Of a stretch of 64,000 nucleotides of DNA, positions 41,312 through 50,561 are shown one piece after another (the stretch's first letter is position 1; each line of letters begins with the position of its first letter). A program made the translations under genes and the position numbers. The stretch spans positions 310,001 through 374,000 of the forward strand of contig NZ_JAENJH010000002.1 of the NCBI RefSeq assembly GCF_016595675.1, written 5' to 3'. This DNA is from Prauserella cavernicola. Lineage in GTDB: Bacteria > Actinomycetota > Actinomycetes > Mycobacteriales > Pseudonocardiaceae. The notes beneath the pieces were generated by a model. That model worked only from the letters and a program-made list of their open reading frames with translations, searched no databases and was not told the origin of the DNA.

Positions 41312-42274
41312 TTATCGGTAAGTGCGGACGATGTCCTCGAACGAGGTCTCGGGCTCCAGGCCGAGTGCCCGCGCCCGCGGGGTGTCGAACCGAGCGGGCC
41401 AGCTTCCGACAATTCGGGCGACAACCGGGTCCACCGCCCAGTCGACGAGCCCGGCCGCACCCTCGGACACCCGTTCGAGCGCGGCCACCATGTCCCGGGG
41501 CGTGGTGGTGAGCGCGGGCAGGTTCAGCGCGGTGCGACTGCCCCAGACCGCGTCGTCGGCGGTCGCGGCGCACAGGATCCCGTCCAGAGTTCGCCGGGGA
41601 GACGACACCGCGACCGGAGTGTCGGCGGCGACGGGACACACGGCCCGCTGCCCGGCGAGCGGCTCGCGAATGATGCCGGACAGAAAACTCGAGGCGGCGG
41701 CGTTGGGTTTACCGGGCCGCACCGACACGGTCATCAGGCGCACCGACCGCCCGCGCACGAACCCTTTGCGGGTGTAGTCGGCGACGAGCTGCTCTCCGAT
41801 GAACTTCTGCACGCCATAGCTGGTCTGAGGCCGGGGCAACGTGTCGTCGTCCACGACGCCGAGGGGCGCAAGCGCGGGATCGGAGCCGAACACCGCGAGC
41901 GAACTGGTGAACACGAACACCGGCGGTTCAGCGAGCGCCCGCCCGTACTCCAGCACCGCGCGCGTCTGGTCGAGGTTGGTCCGATACCCGAGGTCGAAAT
42001 CGGCCTCGGCGGCCCCACTGACCACACCGGCGAGGTGAAACACCAGGTCAGCGGCCGGCAACCGGTCGAGCATGTCCCCCAACTCGCCGACGACGACGCT
42101 GACCCGGGAATCACGGGCGATGTCGTCGGCAGGAGCCACGAGGTCGACGGAGACCAACTCGCCGATGTCAGCCGGAGCCGCCCCGCCCACGGACACGGGC
42201 CCACCGAGCAACCGCCGGATAAGAGCGGACCCCAGGAACCCGGAACCACCGGTGACCACGACCCGAACACTCAT
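41312..42274 (-). CDS. NAD-dependent epimerase/dehydratase, D-erythronate dehydrogenase (DenD) like
   Basis: 320 residues. Extended SDR signs: VVTGGSGFLGSALIRRLL for NAD binding, DLVFHLAGVVSG, and TSYGVQKFIGEQLVADY with the Tyr-x-x-x-Lys pair. The run VRPGKPNAAASSFLSGIIREPLAGQ is characteristic of DenD-type enzymes, which oxidise D-erythronate in four-carbon acid use. The usual den partners are not adjacent, so the exact substrate is open. Single gene; its promoter lies before 42275. Confidence 0.82.
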   Translation of the reverse strand: MSVRVVVTGGSGFLGSALIRRLLGGPVSVGGAAPADIGELVSVDLVAPADDIARDSRVSVVVGELGDMLDRLPAADLVFHLAGVVSGAAEADFDLGYRTNLDQTRAVLEYGRALAEPPVFVFTSSLAVFGSDPALAPLGVVDDDTLPRPQTSYGVQKFIGEQLVADYTRKGFVRGRSVRLMTVSVRPGKPNAAASSFLSGIIREPLAGQRAVCPVAADTPVAVSSPRRTLDGILCAATADDAVWGSRTALNLPALTTTPRDMVAALERVSEGAAGLVDWAVDPVVARIVGSWPARFDTPRARALGLEPETSFEDIVRTYR

Positions 42275-42450
42275 GAGCGCCTCCGAGAAGTCGACTGCCT
42301 CCCCGAGGGTGCCACCCGAGCGCTACTGAGGAACACCTCCGACCGTGGGTCGGCGCTCACCTTCCACAGTGGACCATCAATGCAGGATGCGAGCGTTTGT
42401 CCTTGCCTTGCCCAAAGATCACCAGCGAGCGTTGAGCCTTGCACAACAAA

Positions 42451-42476
42451 GGGCCCCGCTGTTGCCAGCGGGGCCC
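42451..42476 (-). terminator. Rho-independent terminator of tRNA-Arg
   Basis: GGGCCCCGCTG and CAGCGGGGCCC form an 11-bp GC stem with a 4-nt loop; read on the minus strand it is followed by TTTGTT, 8 bp after the tRNA-Arg 3' end. The remaining 42275-42450 sequence shows no gene. Confidence 0.85.
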
Positions 42477-42483
42477 TTGTCTG

Positions 42484-42556
42484 CGCGCCCGAAGGGATTC
42501 GAACCCCTAACCTTCTGATCCGTAGTCAGATGCTCTATCCGTTGAGCTACGGGCGC
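42484..42556 (-). tRNA. tRNA-Arg (anticodon ACG)
   Basis: 73 nt without CCA. Acceptor arms GCGCCCG and CGGGCGC pair fully, the D-arm contains AGCTCAACGGATAGAGC, the anticodon loop CTACGGA gives ACG, and the T-arm is GGGGTTCGAATCCC. Discriminator base G. Arg-ACG reads CGU/CGC/CGA after A-to-I editing. Confidence 0.95.
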
Positions 42557-42614
42557 ATTGTTCAGTTGTTCCCAACCGGAGTCGGGGGTGGTGCTCGGCT
42601 AGGCCGAGCCCCGG

Positions 42615-42704
42615 CGGAGGCTCCGGGATTTGAACCCGGGAGGGGGGGTTACCCCCAACCGCATTAGCAGTGCGGCGCCATAGACCAGACTAGGCGAAGC
42701 CTCC
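42615..42704 (-). tRNA. tRNA-Ser (anticodon GCT)
   Basis: 90 nt with a long variable arm (TTGGGGGTAACCCCC), as expected for tRNA-Ser. Acceptor arms GGAGGCT and AGCCTCC pair fully; the anticodon loop CTGCTAA gives GCT, reading AGC/AGU. T-arm CCGGGTTCAAATCCCGG. Lies 58 bp upstream of tRNA-Arg on the same strand, perhaps co-transcribed. Confidence 0.95.
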
Positions 42705-42785
42705 CAGGTCGCGACCACTGCTGTCATAGAGTACACACGTCCCTCGACCCCCGACAAAGCACCCCCGTTCAATGCTCTGAGCTGG

Positions 42786-44765
42786 TCATTCGCCGTTCGC
42801 GATCGCCATGAACGGGGCCAGGGAGTCCGGGTTCGCGAGGGCGTCTCGGCTCACTGCTCGGTCCGGGGCGACGCCCTTGAGGATCTTCTTCACCGGGACC
42901 TCGCACTTCTTGCCGTTCAGGGTGCGAGGGATCTCGGCGACCACCAAGAAACGGTCGGGCACGTGGCGGGGTGAGAGCTCCTTTCGCAGCTCCTTGCGCA
43001 GCGAGGGCTCCACCGACTCCAGATCCGTCCCCGGCGTCAGCACCAGGAAGCACAGGAGCTCGCCCTCCTCGTTCGCCGAGGTGTCGATGACCAGCGAGTC
43101 CTGGACCTCCTCGAAGCCCTCGACGACGCGGTAGAACTCCGCGGTGCCCATCCGCACGCCGCCTCGGTTGAGGGTCGAGTCGCTGCGGCCGTAGATGATC
43201 GCCGAGCCCCTCGGTGTGATCTTGATCCAGTCGCCGTGCCGCCAGCGGCCCGGGAATTCCTCGAAGTAGGCCTCGCGCAGCCGCGTACCGTCCGGGTCGT
43301 TCCAGAAGAACACCGGCATCGACGGCATCGGCTTGGTGATCATCAACTCACCGACCTGGCCGATCACCGGCTTGCCGGACTCGTCGTAGGCCTCCACCGC
43401 CGCACCGAGGCTCCGGCACGACAGCTCGCCCAGCCACACGGGCACGTCCGGCGCCGAGCCCACGAACGCCGTGCACAGGTCCGTGCCGCCCGACACCGAG
43501 CAGATCTGCACGTGCCCGCCGATCGAGTCGGCGATCCAGCGGAACCCCTCCTCGCTCAGCGGCGCGCCCGTCGACCCCAGCGCCCGCATCGCGGTGAGAT
43601 CGAACTGCTCCGCCGGCTTCAGGTGTGCCTTCAGACAGCTCTGCACGAACGGCGCCGACGTGCCGAAGTAGGTGACCTCGTGCCGCTCCGCCAGCCGCCA
43701 CAGCGTGTTGAGGTCCGGATACCCGGGGCTGCCGTCGTAAAGCACGACCGTGGAACCCACGAGCAGACCCGAGATGAGGAAGTTCCACATCATCCAGCCC
43801 GTGGTGGTGAACCAGAAGAACCGCTCCCCCGGCCCGAGGTCGCACTGCAGCGCCAGTGCCTTGAGGTGCTCGACCGTGATGCCGCCGTGGCCCTGCACGA
43901 TCCCCTTCGGCAGGCCCGTCGTGCCCGACGAGTACAGCACCCACAGCGGGTGGTCGAACTCCACCGGCTCGTACGCGAGCTCGGCGCCCGCGTGCTCGGC
44001 GAGCAGCGTGTCCCAGTCGCGCGTGCCCTGGATGCCGCCGCCGCCCTCGTAGTCGATCAGCACCGTCGCCGCCAGGTCGGGCAGCGGTGCGCGTAGCTCC
44101 TCGACCGTCGGCCGGACGTCGAAGGACCTGCCGTTGTAGACGTAGCCGTTGACGGCGACGAGCACCTTCGGCTCGATCTGGGTGAAGCGGTCGGCGATGG
44201 CGCGCACGCCGAAGTCCGGTGAGCACGACGACCACGTGGCACCCAGGCTCGCCGCGGCGAGGAAGGCCACCAGCGTCTGCGGGCAGTTCGGCGCCAGCGC
44301 CACCACCCGGTCGCCCCTGCCGACACCCAGTTCCCGCAACGCCGCCCGCGCCGCACCCACCCGCGCGCGCAGGTCTCCGTAGGTCAGCCGGTCCTGCCGC
44401 TCGTCCTCACGCTGGAAGATCACCGCCAGGTCGTCGTCGGCCTTCTCCGCACCCGCGACACCGCCGGACAACGCGTGCTCGGCGTAGTTGAGCGTCGCGC
44501 CCTCGAACCAGCGCGCGCCCGGCATCTCCGGGCCCGACACCACGGCCGTCGGGTGTTCGTGCCAGCGCACGCCGAGGTAGTCGGTGACGGCCGACCAGAA
44601 GTCACCGAGCGAGCCGGTGGAGAACTCCCACAGCTCGCCGTAGTCGCGCGTGGTGAAGCCCCGCTCGGCGCTCAGCCACGCGCGGAAGTCCGCGATCCTG
44701 GTCCGCGCGAGCTGCTCGGCGGACGGCTGCCACAACACTTCTGCGACCTCGGCGTCAGCACTCAT
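42786..44765 (-). CDS. Acetoacetate-CoA ligase
   Basis: 659 residues from ATG 44765 (AAGGTG 8 bp before); GTG 44774 is less likely. ANL-superfamily motifs: YSSGTTGLPKGIVQGHGG for ATP binding, TTTGWMMWNFLISGLL, the GTSAPFVQSC region and a C-terminal RTLNGKKCEVPVKKIL with the catalytic Lys. The long N-terminus and these segments fit AacS (acetoacetyl-CoA synthetase) rather than acetyl-CoA synthetase. It activates acetoacetate for ketone-body or PHB-linked metabolism. Single gene. Confidence 0.92.
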   Translation of the reverse strand: MSADAEVAEVLWQPSAEQLARTRIADFRAWLSAERGFTTRDYGELWEFSTGSLGDFWSAVTDYLGVRWHEHPTAVVSGPEMPGARWFEGATLNYAEHALSGGVAGAEKADDDLAVIFQREDERQDRLTYGDLRARVGAARAALRELGVGRGDRVVALAPNCPQTLVAFLAAASLGATWSSCSPDFGVRAIADRFTQIEPKVLVAVNGYVYNGRSFDVRPTVEELRAPLPDLAATVLIDYEGGGGIQGTRDWDTLLAEHAGAELAYEPVEFDHPLWVLYSSGTTGLPKGIVQGHGGITVEHLKALALQCDLGPGERFFWFTTTGWMMWNFLISGLLVGSTVVLYDGSPGYPDLNTLWRLAERHEVTYFGTSAPFVQSCLKAHLKPAEQFDLTAMRALGSTGAPLSEEGFRWIADSIGGHVQICSVSGGTDLCTAFVGSAPDVPVWLGELSCRSLGAAVEAYDESGKPVIGQVGELMITKPMPSMPVFFWNDPDGTRLREAYFEEFPGRWRHGDWIKITPRGSAIIYGRSDSTLNRGGVRMGTAEFYRVVEGFEEVQDSLVIDTSANEEGELLCFLVLTPGTDLESVEPSLRKELRKELSPRHVPDRFLVVAEIPRTLNGKKCEVPVKKILKGVAPDRAVSRDALANPDSLAPFMAIANGE

Positions 44766-44828
44766 ATGCCGCACCTTAGGACAGATCGGAGGCTGTTTCC
44801 CGCGGCGACGAGCCCGAACCGACGCCGG

Positions 44829-45485
44829 TCAGCGCAGGTGCGCGTCGAACCAGGAGAGCGTGCGCTGCCAGGCTTCCGCGGCCGCGTCGGGGTCCGCGTC
44901 GAAGCGGTGGCTGGCCCCCGGGTACCTGACCACGTTGGTCGCGACCTTCGACGACGACGCCGCCTCCTGCAGCCGCTCGACCTCGAGCTCGCCCGCGACG
45001 TCACCGTCGTCGCCGTACATGCCGAGCCACGGGCTGGTGAGCCTGCCCGCGATCTCCACCAGCGGCGGCAGCTCGTCGGACACCGGCGCGCTGATGCCGC
45101 GCCCGCCGACGCTCACCGCGGCGCCGAGCTGCCTGCTGGCCGCCACGACCAGCGCCGCCGACCCGCCCACGTCGAATCCGACGACGCCGATGAGATCGGC
45201 CCGCACCCCGCGCTCGACGAGCCAGGCGAGGGTGACGTCGGTGGCTGCGAGCACGTCCTGCCCGGACAGCGCGGCACCGTCCTCGCCGATGTGCGGCGCC
45301 ACGGCCAGCCAGCCCTCGCCCGCGAGGCCCGCGACGAGCAGGCGAACCGTGTCGGTCACGCCCGCGTGCAGCACGACGAGACCACCACGCACCGACCCGT
45401 CAGGCTCGGCGAAGGTGAGCCGTGCGCCGCGGCCGTCCGCATGCTGGTAGTCCTCGGTGTGCGTCTGCGTCATGTGCATACTCAA
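44829..45485 (-). CDS. Dienelactone hydrolase-like protein with altered nucleophile
   Basis: 218 residues; starts at 45485 or at nearby ATGs. An alpha/beta-hydrolase of the DLH family: GGLVVLHAGVTDTVRLLVAGLAGEGWLAVAPH, the nucleophile elbow VVGFDVGGS, the acid region WLGMYGDDGDV and His in YPGASHRFDAD. The usual catalytic Cys of GFCxGG is replaced by Asp, so the reaction may differ from dienelactone hydrolysis or activity may be lost. It ends 54 bp from the AacS start, same strand. Confidence 0.78.
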   Translation of the reverse strand: MSMHMTQTHTEDYQHADGRGARLTFAEPDGSVRGGLVVLHAGVTDTVRLLVAGLAGEGWLAVAPHIGEDGAALSGQDVLAATDVTLAWLVERGVRADLIGVVGFDVGGSAALVVAASRQLGAAVSVGGRGISAPVSDELPPLVEIAGRLTSPWLGMYGDDGDVAGELEVERLQEAASSSKVATNVVRYPGASHRFDADPDAAAEAWQRTLSWFDAHLR

Positions 45486-45581
45486 CCACCGATAGTGGTG
45501 TCGCAGTCAACGTGAGCTGTCAGATATTCGGCGAGATAGGTTGGTCGGCGGAACTCTTCTCGACTCCTAGGAGCGCACCCG

Positions 45582-46640
45582 ATGTCCTCGGCGATCCCCA
45601 CCAGGGCCGACCTGGCCGCTCTGCCCGCGTACGTTCCCGGCCGCACGATTCCCGGTGCGATCAAGCTGGCCAGCAACGAGGTTCCGGGTGGTCCGCTGCC
45701 CAGCGTGGCCCAGGCGATCGCGCACGCGACGGCCGAGGTGAACCGCTACCCCGACATGGGGGCGCAGGCACTGACCGAGCGGCTGTCCCAGGAACTGGAC
45801 GTGCCCACCGAACGGATCGCGGTCGGCTGCGGCTCGGTGTCACTGTGCCAGCAGCTGGTGCAGGCGATGTGCGCCCCCGGCGACGAGGTGCTCTTCGCGT
45901 GGCGCTCGTTCGAGGCCTACCCGATCGTCACGCAGGTCGGCAACGCCAAGCCCGTGACGGTGCCGCTGGACTCGGGCCACACCCACGACCTCGATGCGAT
46001 GCTGGCCGCGATCACCGACCGGACGCGGGTGGTGTTCGTCTGCAACCCGAACAACCCGACGGGCACGGCGGTGCGCCGCGACGAGCTGGTGCGCTTCCTC
46101 GACCAGGTGCCCTCGCACGTGCTCGTGGTGCTCGACGAGGCCTACCGCGAGTTCGTCACCGACCCCGAGATCCCCGACGGTCTGCAGTTCGTGGCGAGCC
46201 ACCCCAACGTGACCGTGCTGCGGACGTTCTCGAAGGCCTACGGGCTCGCCGGGCTGCGTGTTGGCTACGCGATCGGCCCCGAGGAGGTCGTGACCGCGCT
46301 GCGCAAGGTGTACGTGGCATTCAGCGTGAACACGCTCGCGCAGACCGCCGCCATCGCCTCACTCGACGCCAAGGACGAGCTGCTGGCCCGCTGCGCCGAC
46401 GTCGTGCACGAGCGCACGCGGGTGCGCGACCACCTGGTCGCCGCCGGCTACGCGGTGCCCGACACCCACGCCAACTTCGTGTGGCTGCCGCTGGGCGAGC
46501 GCGCGGTCGAGTTCGCCCAGCACGCGCTGGAGCACAAGGTGGTCGTGCGCCCGTTCGCGGGCGACGGCGTGCGCGTGACCATCAGCACGCCCGAGGAGAA
46601 CGACGTGTTCCTCGAGGCGGCCAGGTCGTTCACGCGCTGA
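45582..46640 (+). CDS. pat: Aromatic amino acid / histidinol-phosphate aminotransferase (Pat/HisC2 type)
   Basis: 352 residues; TAGGAG lies 7 bp upstream. Fold-type I PLP enzyme: AGFKLASNE-like IKLASNEVPGGPLPSV, CNPNNPTGT, VLDEAYREF, and RTFSKAYGLAGLRVGYAIG with the PLP lysine. The length and the short N-terminus fit the Pat/HisC2 group annotated in mycobacteria as phenylalanine aminotransferase; true HisC genes normally sit in the his operon. The 3' end overlaps the convergent reductase by 11 bp. Confidence 0.88.
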   Translation: MSSAIPTRADLAALPAYVPGRTIPGAIKLASNEVPGGPLPSVAQAIAHATAEVNRYPDMGAQALTERLSQELDVPTERIAVGCGSVSLCQQLVQAMCAPGDEVLFAWRSFEAYPIVTQVGNAKPVTVPLDSGHTHDLDAMLAAITDRTRVVFVCNPNNPTGTAVRRDELVRFLDQVPSHVLVVLDEAYREFVTDPEIPDGLQFVASHPNVTVLRTFSKAYGLAGLRVGYAIGPEEVVTALRKVYVAFSVNTLAQTAAIASLDAKDELLARCADVVHERTRVRDHLVAAGYAVPDTHANFVWLPLGERAVEFAQHALEHKVVVRPFAGDGVRVTISTPEENDVFLEAARSFTR

Positions 46641-47514
46641 TCGCGGACAGCAGGGCGTAGACGGCCCGGTTGGCCTCGACGTCGATGCCGTGGCGCTCAC
46701 CGAGGCGCACCAGCGTCCCCGTGAGGCCCTCGTACTCCAGCGTCCTGCCCGCCTCGCGGTCCTGCAGCATCGACGACGTGCTGCCGGGCGCGAGCGCCTG
46801 CAGCCACGCGAGGCTGCCGATGGCGTCGTCGTCGGTGAGCTCGGCGCCCTCGGCCCTGCCGACGGCCACGGCCTCGCGCAGCATCCGCAGGGCCAGCTCG
46901 GCCACAGCGGGTTCGGTGAGCACCTCGACGCGGCGGCCGGTGAGCGCCGTGAGCGGGTTGGCGGCCACGTTGGTGAGCAGCTTGTGCCACGCCGCCGTGC
47001 GGAAGTCGGGGCGTAGGTCCACGGCGAGGCCCGCGCGCTCGAACAGCCTTGCCGCGGCCGTGCCCGGCTCGTCGGCCGGCAGCACCAGGTCGCGCTCGGT
47101 CCGCCGGATGCGCGCGTGGCCGGGCGCGGTGCGCTCTGCGTTGATGTAGACCAGGGCTGGCACCACGTCGGCCCCGTTCACGAGCGGCCCGACGCGCTCG
47201 GCGTGGTCGACTCCGTTCTGTGCGACCACCACGCGCCCGCCGCCCGCGGTGAGGCGCGCCAGCCAGTCCGCCACCGACGGCGTGTGGTGGATCTTGGTGG
47301 TGAGCAGGGTCCACGGCACGGGTTCGACGTCGGCAGGCGTCGCCGCCCAGTCGACGTCGACACCACGGGCGGCACCCTGGTCGGTCACCTCCACCCGGTC
47401 GAGCCTGCTCCGTCCACATGCGACGACCGGGTGGCCGCGATCGGCGAGTGCGACCGCGAGCGCGGTGCCGACCGCGCCCATTCCGACGACGGCCACGGTC
47501 TCCGGAGTGCTCAC
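46630..47514 (-). CDS. 2-dehydropantoate 2-reductase-like protein
   Basis: 294 residues from GTG, 1 bp after the glmS stop. ApbA/PanE fold: VAVVGMGAVGTALAVALADRGHPVV for NADP binding, VVAQNGVDHAERV, and the C-terminal domain with AWHKLLTNVAANPLTALTGRR, including the family's catalytic Lys and Asn. Coupling to glmS is tight, but a metabolic link between the two is not evident. Other actinomycete PanE-like paralogues act on different keto acids, so the name is by family. Confidence 0.82.
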   Translation of the reverse strand: MSTPETVAVVGMGAVGTALAVALADRGHPVVACGRSRLDRVEVTDQGAARGVDVDWAATPADVEPVPWTLLTTKIHHTPSVADWLARLTAGGGRVVVAQNGVDHAERVGPLVNGADVVPALVYINAERTAPGHARIRRTERDLVLPADEPGTAAARLFERAGLAVDLRPDFRTAAWHKLLTNVAANPLTALTGRRVEVLTEPAVAELALRMLREAVAVGRAEGAELTDDDAIGSLAWLQALAPGSTSSMLQDREAGRTLEYEGLTGTLVRLGERHGIDVEANRAVYALLSAISA

Positions 47515-47515
47515 G

Positions 47516-49345
47516 TCACTCCACCGTCACGCTCTTGGCGAGGTTGCGCGGCTTGTCGATGTCGCGGCCCAGCGTGGTGGCCAGGTGGTAGGCCAGCAGT
47601 TGCAGCGGGATGCCGAACAGGATCGGGTCGAGCTCCGGAGCGGTGCGCGGCACGCGCAGTTCCACGTCGGCCAGCCCCTCCGGCAGCGTCGCGTTGGTCA
47701 CCGCGAGCACCGGGCCGCCGCGGGCCTTGATCTGCTCCATCGTGCCGATGTTCTTCACCAGCAGCTCGTCGTCGGGAACGATCACCACCGACGGCATGCT
47801 CTGGTCGATCAACGCGATCGGGCCGTGCTTGAGCTCTCCGGCCTGGTACGCCTCGGCGTGGACGTAGGAGATCTCCTTGAGCTTCTGCGCTCCCTCGCGC
47901 GCCACGGGCCAGCCCCTGACGCGGCCGACGAAGAACATGTGCCGCGCGTCGGCGAACTTCCGCGCCGCCTCGGCGATGGTCTCCTCCTGGGTGCCGATCG
48001 CCTCCTCGATGCGATCCGGCAGCGCGTCGAGTGCCTCGACGACGCGCCGTCCGTCGGCGACCGAGAGGTCCCTGACCCGGCCCAGCAGCAGCGCGAGCAT
48101 CGCGAACGTGGTGCTCATGTTGGTGACGGCCTTGGTGGAGGCCACCGACACCTCGGGACCGGCGTGCAGGAACACGCCACTGCCGCACTCGCGCGCGATC
48201 GCGCTCGCCACGGCGTTCACGGCGCCGATCACGCGGCCGCCCTTGCGCGAGAGCTCCTGGACGGCGGCGAGCGTGTCCGCGGTCTCGCCGGACTGGCTCA
48301 CGGCGACGTAGAGCGCCTCGGGGTCGACCACGGGGTTGCGGTAGCGGAACTCCGACGCGGGCTCGGCGTCGGCAGGGAGCCGGGCGAGCTCCTCGACGAG
48401 GTTGGCGCCGATCTGGCCCGCGTAGTAGGCCGAGCCGCAGCCGAGGAACTTCACGCGCCGGATGGAGCGCAGCTCGCGCGGGTCGAGCCGCAGCCCGCCG
48501 AGGCGCGCGGTGGAGAACCGCTCGTCGAGCCTGCCGCGCAGCGCGCGCCGCACGGCCTCGGGCTGCTCGCCGATCTCCTTGCGCATGTAGTCGGCGTAGC
48601 CGTCGAGCTGGTAGTCCTCGTCGGACAGTTCCACCTCGGTCGGCGTCTTGTCGGTGCGCTTGGCCTGCAGCGTGCTGGTGCGGTAGTCGCCCGCCTTGAG
48701 GGTGGCCAGCTCTCCGTCGTCGAGGTACACCACGCGCTGGGTGTGCCGCACCAGCGCGGCGAGGTCGGAGGCGACGAACATCTCGCCGTCGCCGATGCCG
48801 AGCACGATGGGGCTGCCGTTGCGGGCGACCACGAGCTCACCGGGGTTGCGCACGTCGAGCACCACGATGCCGTAGGCGCCCTCCACCTGGTGCAGCGCGC
48901 CGCGCACGGCGTCCTCCAGCGACTCGTCGCCGTCGCGGAGGCGGGCGCCGATGAGGTGTGCGAGCGCTTCGGTGTCGGTGTCGGAGGCGAACTCGACGCC
49001 GTTCGCGATCAGCTTGGCGCGCAGCTGCTCGACGTTCTCGATGATGCCGTTGTGCACCACGGCGACGCGGCCCTCGGAGTCGAGGTGCGGGTGCGCGTTG
49101 GCGTCGGTGGGCTCGCCGTGCGTGGCCCAGCGGGTGTGGGCGATGCCGACCGGTGCCGGGTTGTCCTCACCCACGAGGGTGCGCAGCTCGCCGACCCGCA
49201 CCGCGGCCTTGGTGACCCGCAGCCTGCCGCGGTGGGCCAGCGCGACGCCTGCCGAGTCGTAGCCCCGGTATTCCAGGCGCTGCAACCCTTCCAGCAGGAT
49301 CGGCGCCGCCTCGCGCTGGCCGATGTAGCCGACGATTCCACACAT
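47516..49345 (-). CDS. glmS: Glutamine-fructose-6-phosphate aminotransferase (GlmS)
   Basis: 609 residues. The N-terminal glutaminase begins MCGIVGYIGQREA with C2 as nucleophile; two SIS sugar-binding domains follow (GCGSAYYAGQIGANL; VSQSGETADTLAAVQELSRKGG) and the C-terminus ends NLAKSVTVE, as in all GlmS. It makes glucosamine 6-phosphate for cell-wall synthesis. GTAGGAG lies 8 bp upstream. Transcribed with the small gene before it and the reductase after it. No glmS ribozyme is expected in this phylum and none was seen. Confidence 0.97.
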   Translation of the reverse strand: MCGIVGYIGQREAAPILLEGLQRLEYRGYDSAGVALAHRGRLRVTKAAVRVGELRTLVGEDNPAPVGIAHTRWATHGEPTDANAHPHLDSEGRVAVVHNGIIENVEQLRAKLIANGVEFASDTDTEALAHLIGARLRDGDESLEDAVRGALHQVEGAYGIVVLDVRNPGELVVARNGSPIVLGIGDGEMFVASDLAALVRHTQRVVYLDDGELATLKAGDYRTSTLQAKRTDKTPTEVELSDEDYQLDGYADYMRKEIGEQPEAVRRALRGRLDERFSTARLGGLRLDPRELRSIRRVKFLGCGSAYYAGQIGANLVEELARLPADAEPASEFRYRNPVVDPEALYVAVSQSGETADTLAAVQELSRKGGRVIGAVNAVASAIARECGSGVFLHAGPEVSVASTKAVTNMSTTFAMLALLLGRVRDLSVADGRRVVEALDALPDRIEEAIGTQEETIAEAARKFADARHMFFVGRVRGWPVAREGAQKLKEISYVHAEAYQAGELKHGPIALIDQSMPSVVIVPDDELLVKNIGTMEQIKARGGPVLAVTNATLPEGLADVELRVPRTAPELDPILFGIPLQLLAYHLATTLGRDIDKPRNLAKSVTVE

Positions 49346-49355
49346 GGGGTGACTC

Positions 49356-49625
49356 CTACCCGTAGACGATGCGCCGTAGCTGGCGCTCGGAGAGCGGGCC
49401 CGCCGCGACGGGGCGGCAGGCCAGTTCCTCCGTCAGCAACGCCCAGATCTGGGCGTTGCGGTACCCGCGGTTCTTCAGTTCTCGGTGCCGCCTGCGCACC
49501 ACGTCCTCGGTGGTCTCTCCGAAGAACGCGAGCACGTCGGCGATGACCCTGGTGGCCGTCTCCACACCGAGACCGGTGGAGGCGGCGACGTGGCGCACCA
49601 GTTCCGCGGGCGGCGACTGGTCCAT
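49356..49625 (-). CDS. Conserved small hypothetical protein upstream of glmS
   Basis: 89 residues, start ATG 49625. A helical protein: ELVRHVAASTGLGVETATRVIADVLAFFGETTEDVVRRRHRELKNRGYRNAQIWALLTEELACRPV, ending LSERQLRRIVYG. The ordered, well-conserved-looking C-terminus suggests a real gene seen elsewhere in actinomycetes, but I know no function. It ends 10 bp before glmS on the same strand. Confidence 0.6.
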   Translation of the reverse strand: MDQSPPAELVRHVAASTGLGVETATRVIADVLAFFGETTEDVVRRRHRELKNRGYRNAQIWALLTEELACRPVAAGPLSERQLRRIVYG

Positions 49626-49685
49626 GCGCCGAGCCTGCCCGGATGCGGCGACTACTTCAAGTTTCCTGCCCGATATCGGGCAAGC

Positions 49686-50474
49686 TCACACCTGCCGGAG
49701 CACGAGCTGGATGATCGCGGCGACACCGACCACCACGATCACGCCGCGCAGCACCGTCGGCGACAGCCTGCGACCCACCAGCGCGCCGAGCCAGCCGCCG
49801 AGCACAGAGCCGCCCGCGAGCAGCGCCACCACCGGCCAGCTGATCGGGGCGACGAAGGCGTAGACCGTGCCGGCCACCACGTTCACCACGGCGGACAGGA
49901 CGTTCTTGATCCCGTTGAGGCGCTGGATCGGCTCGGTCATGAGCATGCCCATGATCGCCATCAGCATCACGCCCTGCGCTGCCGTGAAGTACCCGCCGTA
50001 GATGCCGACGAGGAAGATCAGCGTGATCAGCAGCACCGAGCCCTGCTTGACCGGCTCGCTCGCGTCGCCGCGTTCCTGCTTGGCCTCCCGGCGCCGCAGC
50101 ACCCAGCCCGACACCCTCGGCTGCACGATCACCAGCACCACGGCGAGGCCGACCAGCACCGGCACGATCGTCTCGAAGGCGTCCGGAGGCAGCGACAGCA
50201 GCAGGATCGAGCCGCAGATGGCTCCTACCGCGGACGCGGGCACGAACGTGAGCAGCCGCCTGAACTGCCCGCGCAGTTCCTTCCGGTAACCGACCGCGCC
50301 CGCGATCGTCCCAGGTACGAGCCCGATCGCGTTCGACGTCGTCGCGGTGACGGGCGAGTACCCGAACGCGACGAGCACCGGGAACGTCACCAGCGTGCCG
50401 GACCCGACCACCGTGTTGATCATTCCCGCCCACACGCCCGCGAGCGCGATGAGAACGGCATGCCACCAGATCAC
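49686..50474 (-). CDS. Sulfite exporter TauE/SafE family protein
   Basis: 262 residues from GTG. Eight hydrophobic segments in the TauE/SafE pattern: IALAGVWAGMINTVVGSGTLVTFPVLVAFGYSPVTATTSNAIGL and the second half VYGGYFTAAQGVMLMAIMGML, two inverted repeats of the fold. The GxGxLxxxP motif around GSGTLVTFP is typical. Transports sulfite, sulfoacetate or similar anions in other bacteria; no sulfur genes are nearby. Confidence 0.9.
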   Translation of the reverse strand: MIWWHAVLIALAGVWAGMINTVVGSGTLVTFPVLVAFGYSPVTATTSNAIGLVPGTIAGAVGYRKELRGQFRRLLTFVPASAVGAICGSILLLSLPPDAFETIVPVLVGLAVVLVIVQPRVSGWVLRRREAKQERGDASEPVKQGSVLLITLIFLVGIYGGYFTAAQGVMLMAIMGMLMTEPIQRLNGIKNVLSAVVNVVAGTVYAFVAPISWPVVALLAGGSVLGGWLGALVGRRLSPTVLRGVIVVVGVAAIIQLVLRQV

Positions 50475-50561
50475 CGTCGGACCATAGGCTCCGGTTTTCG
50501 GGCCCGCGCGCGGAGGAGGTGCATACAGTGTTCAGTCTCACGGTCAGCGCTTCCGCACCAC

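Noticed and set aside
42451-42704. tRNA-linked attachment site and integrated element
   Set aside because: No integrase, direct repeat of a tRNA 3' end or foreign composition was seen around the two tRNAs.
47516-49400. glmS ribozyme upstream of glmS
   Set aside because: The gap to the preceding gene is 10 bp, too short for the ribozyme, which is also a Firmicute feature.
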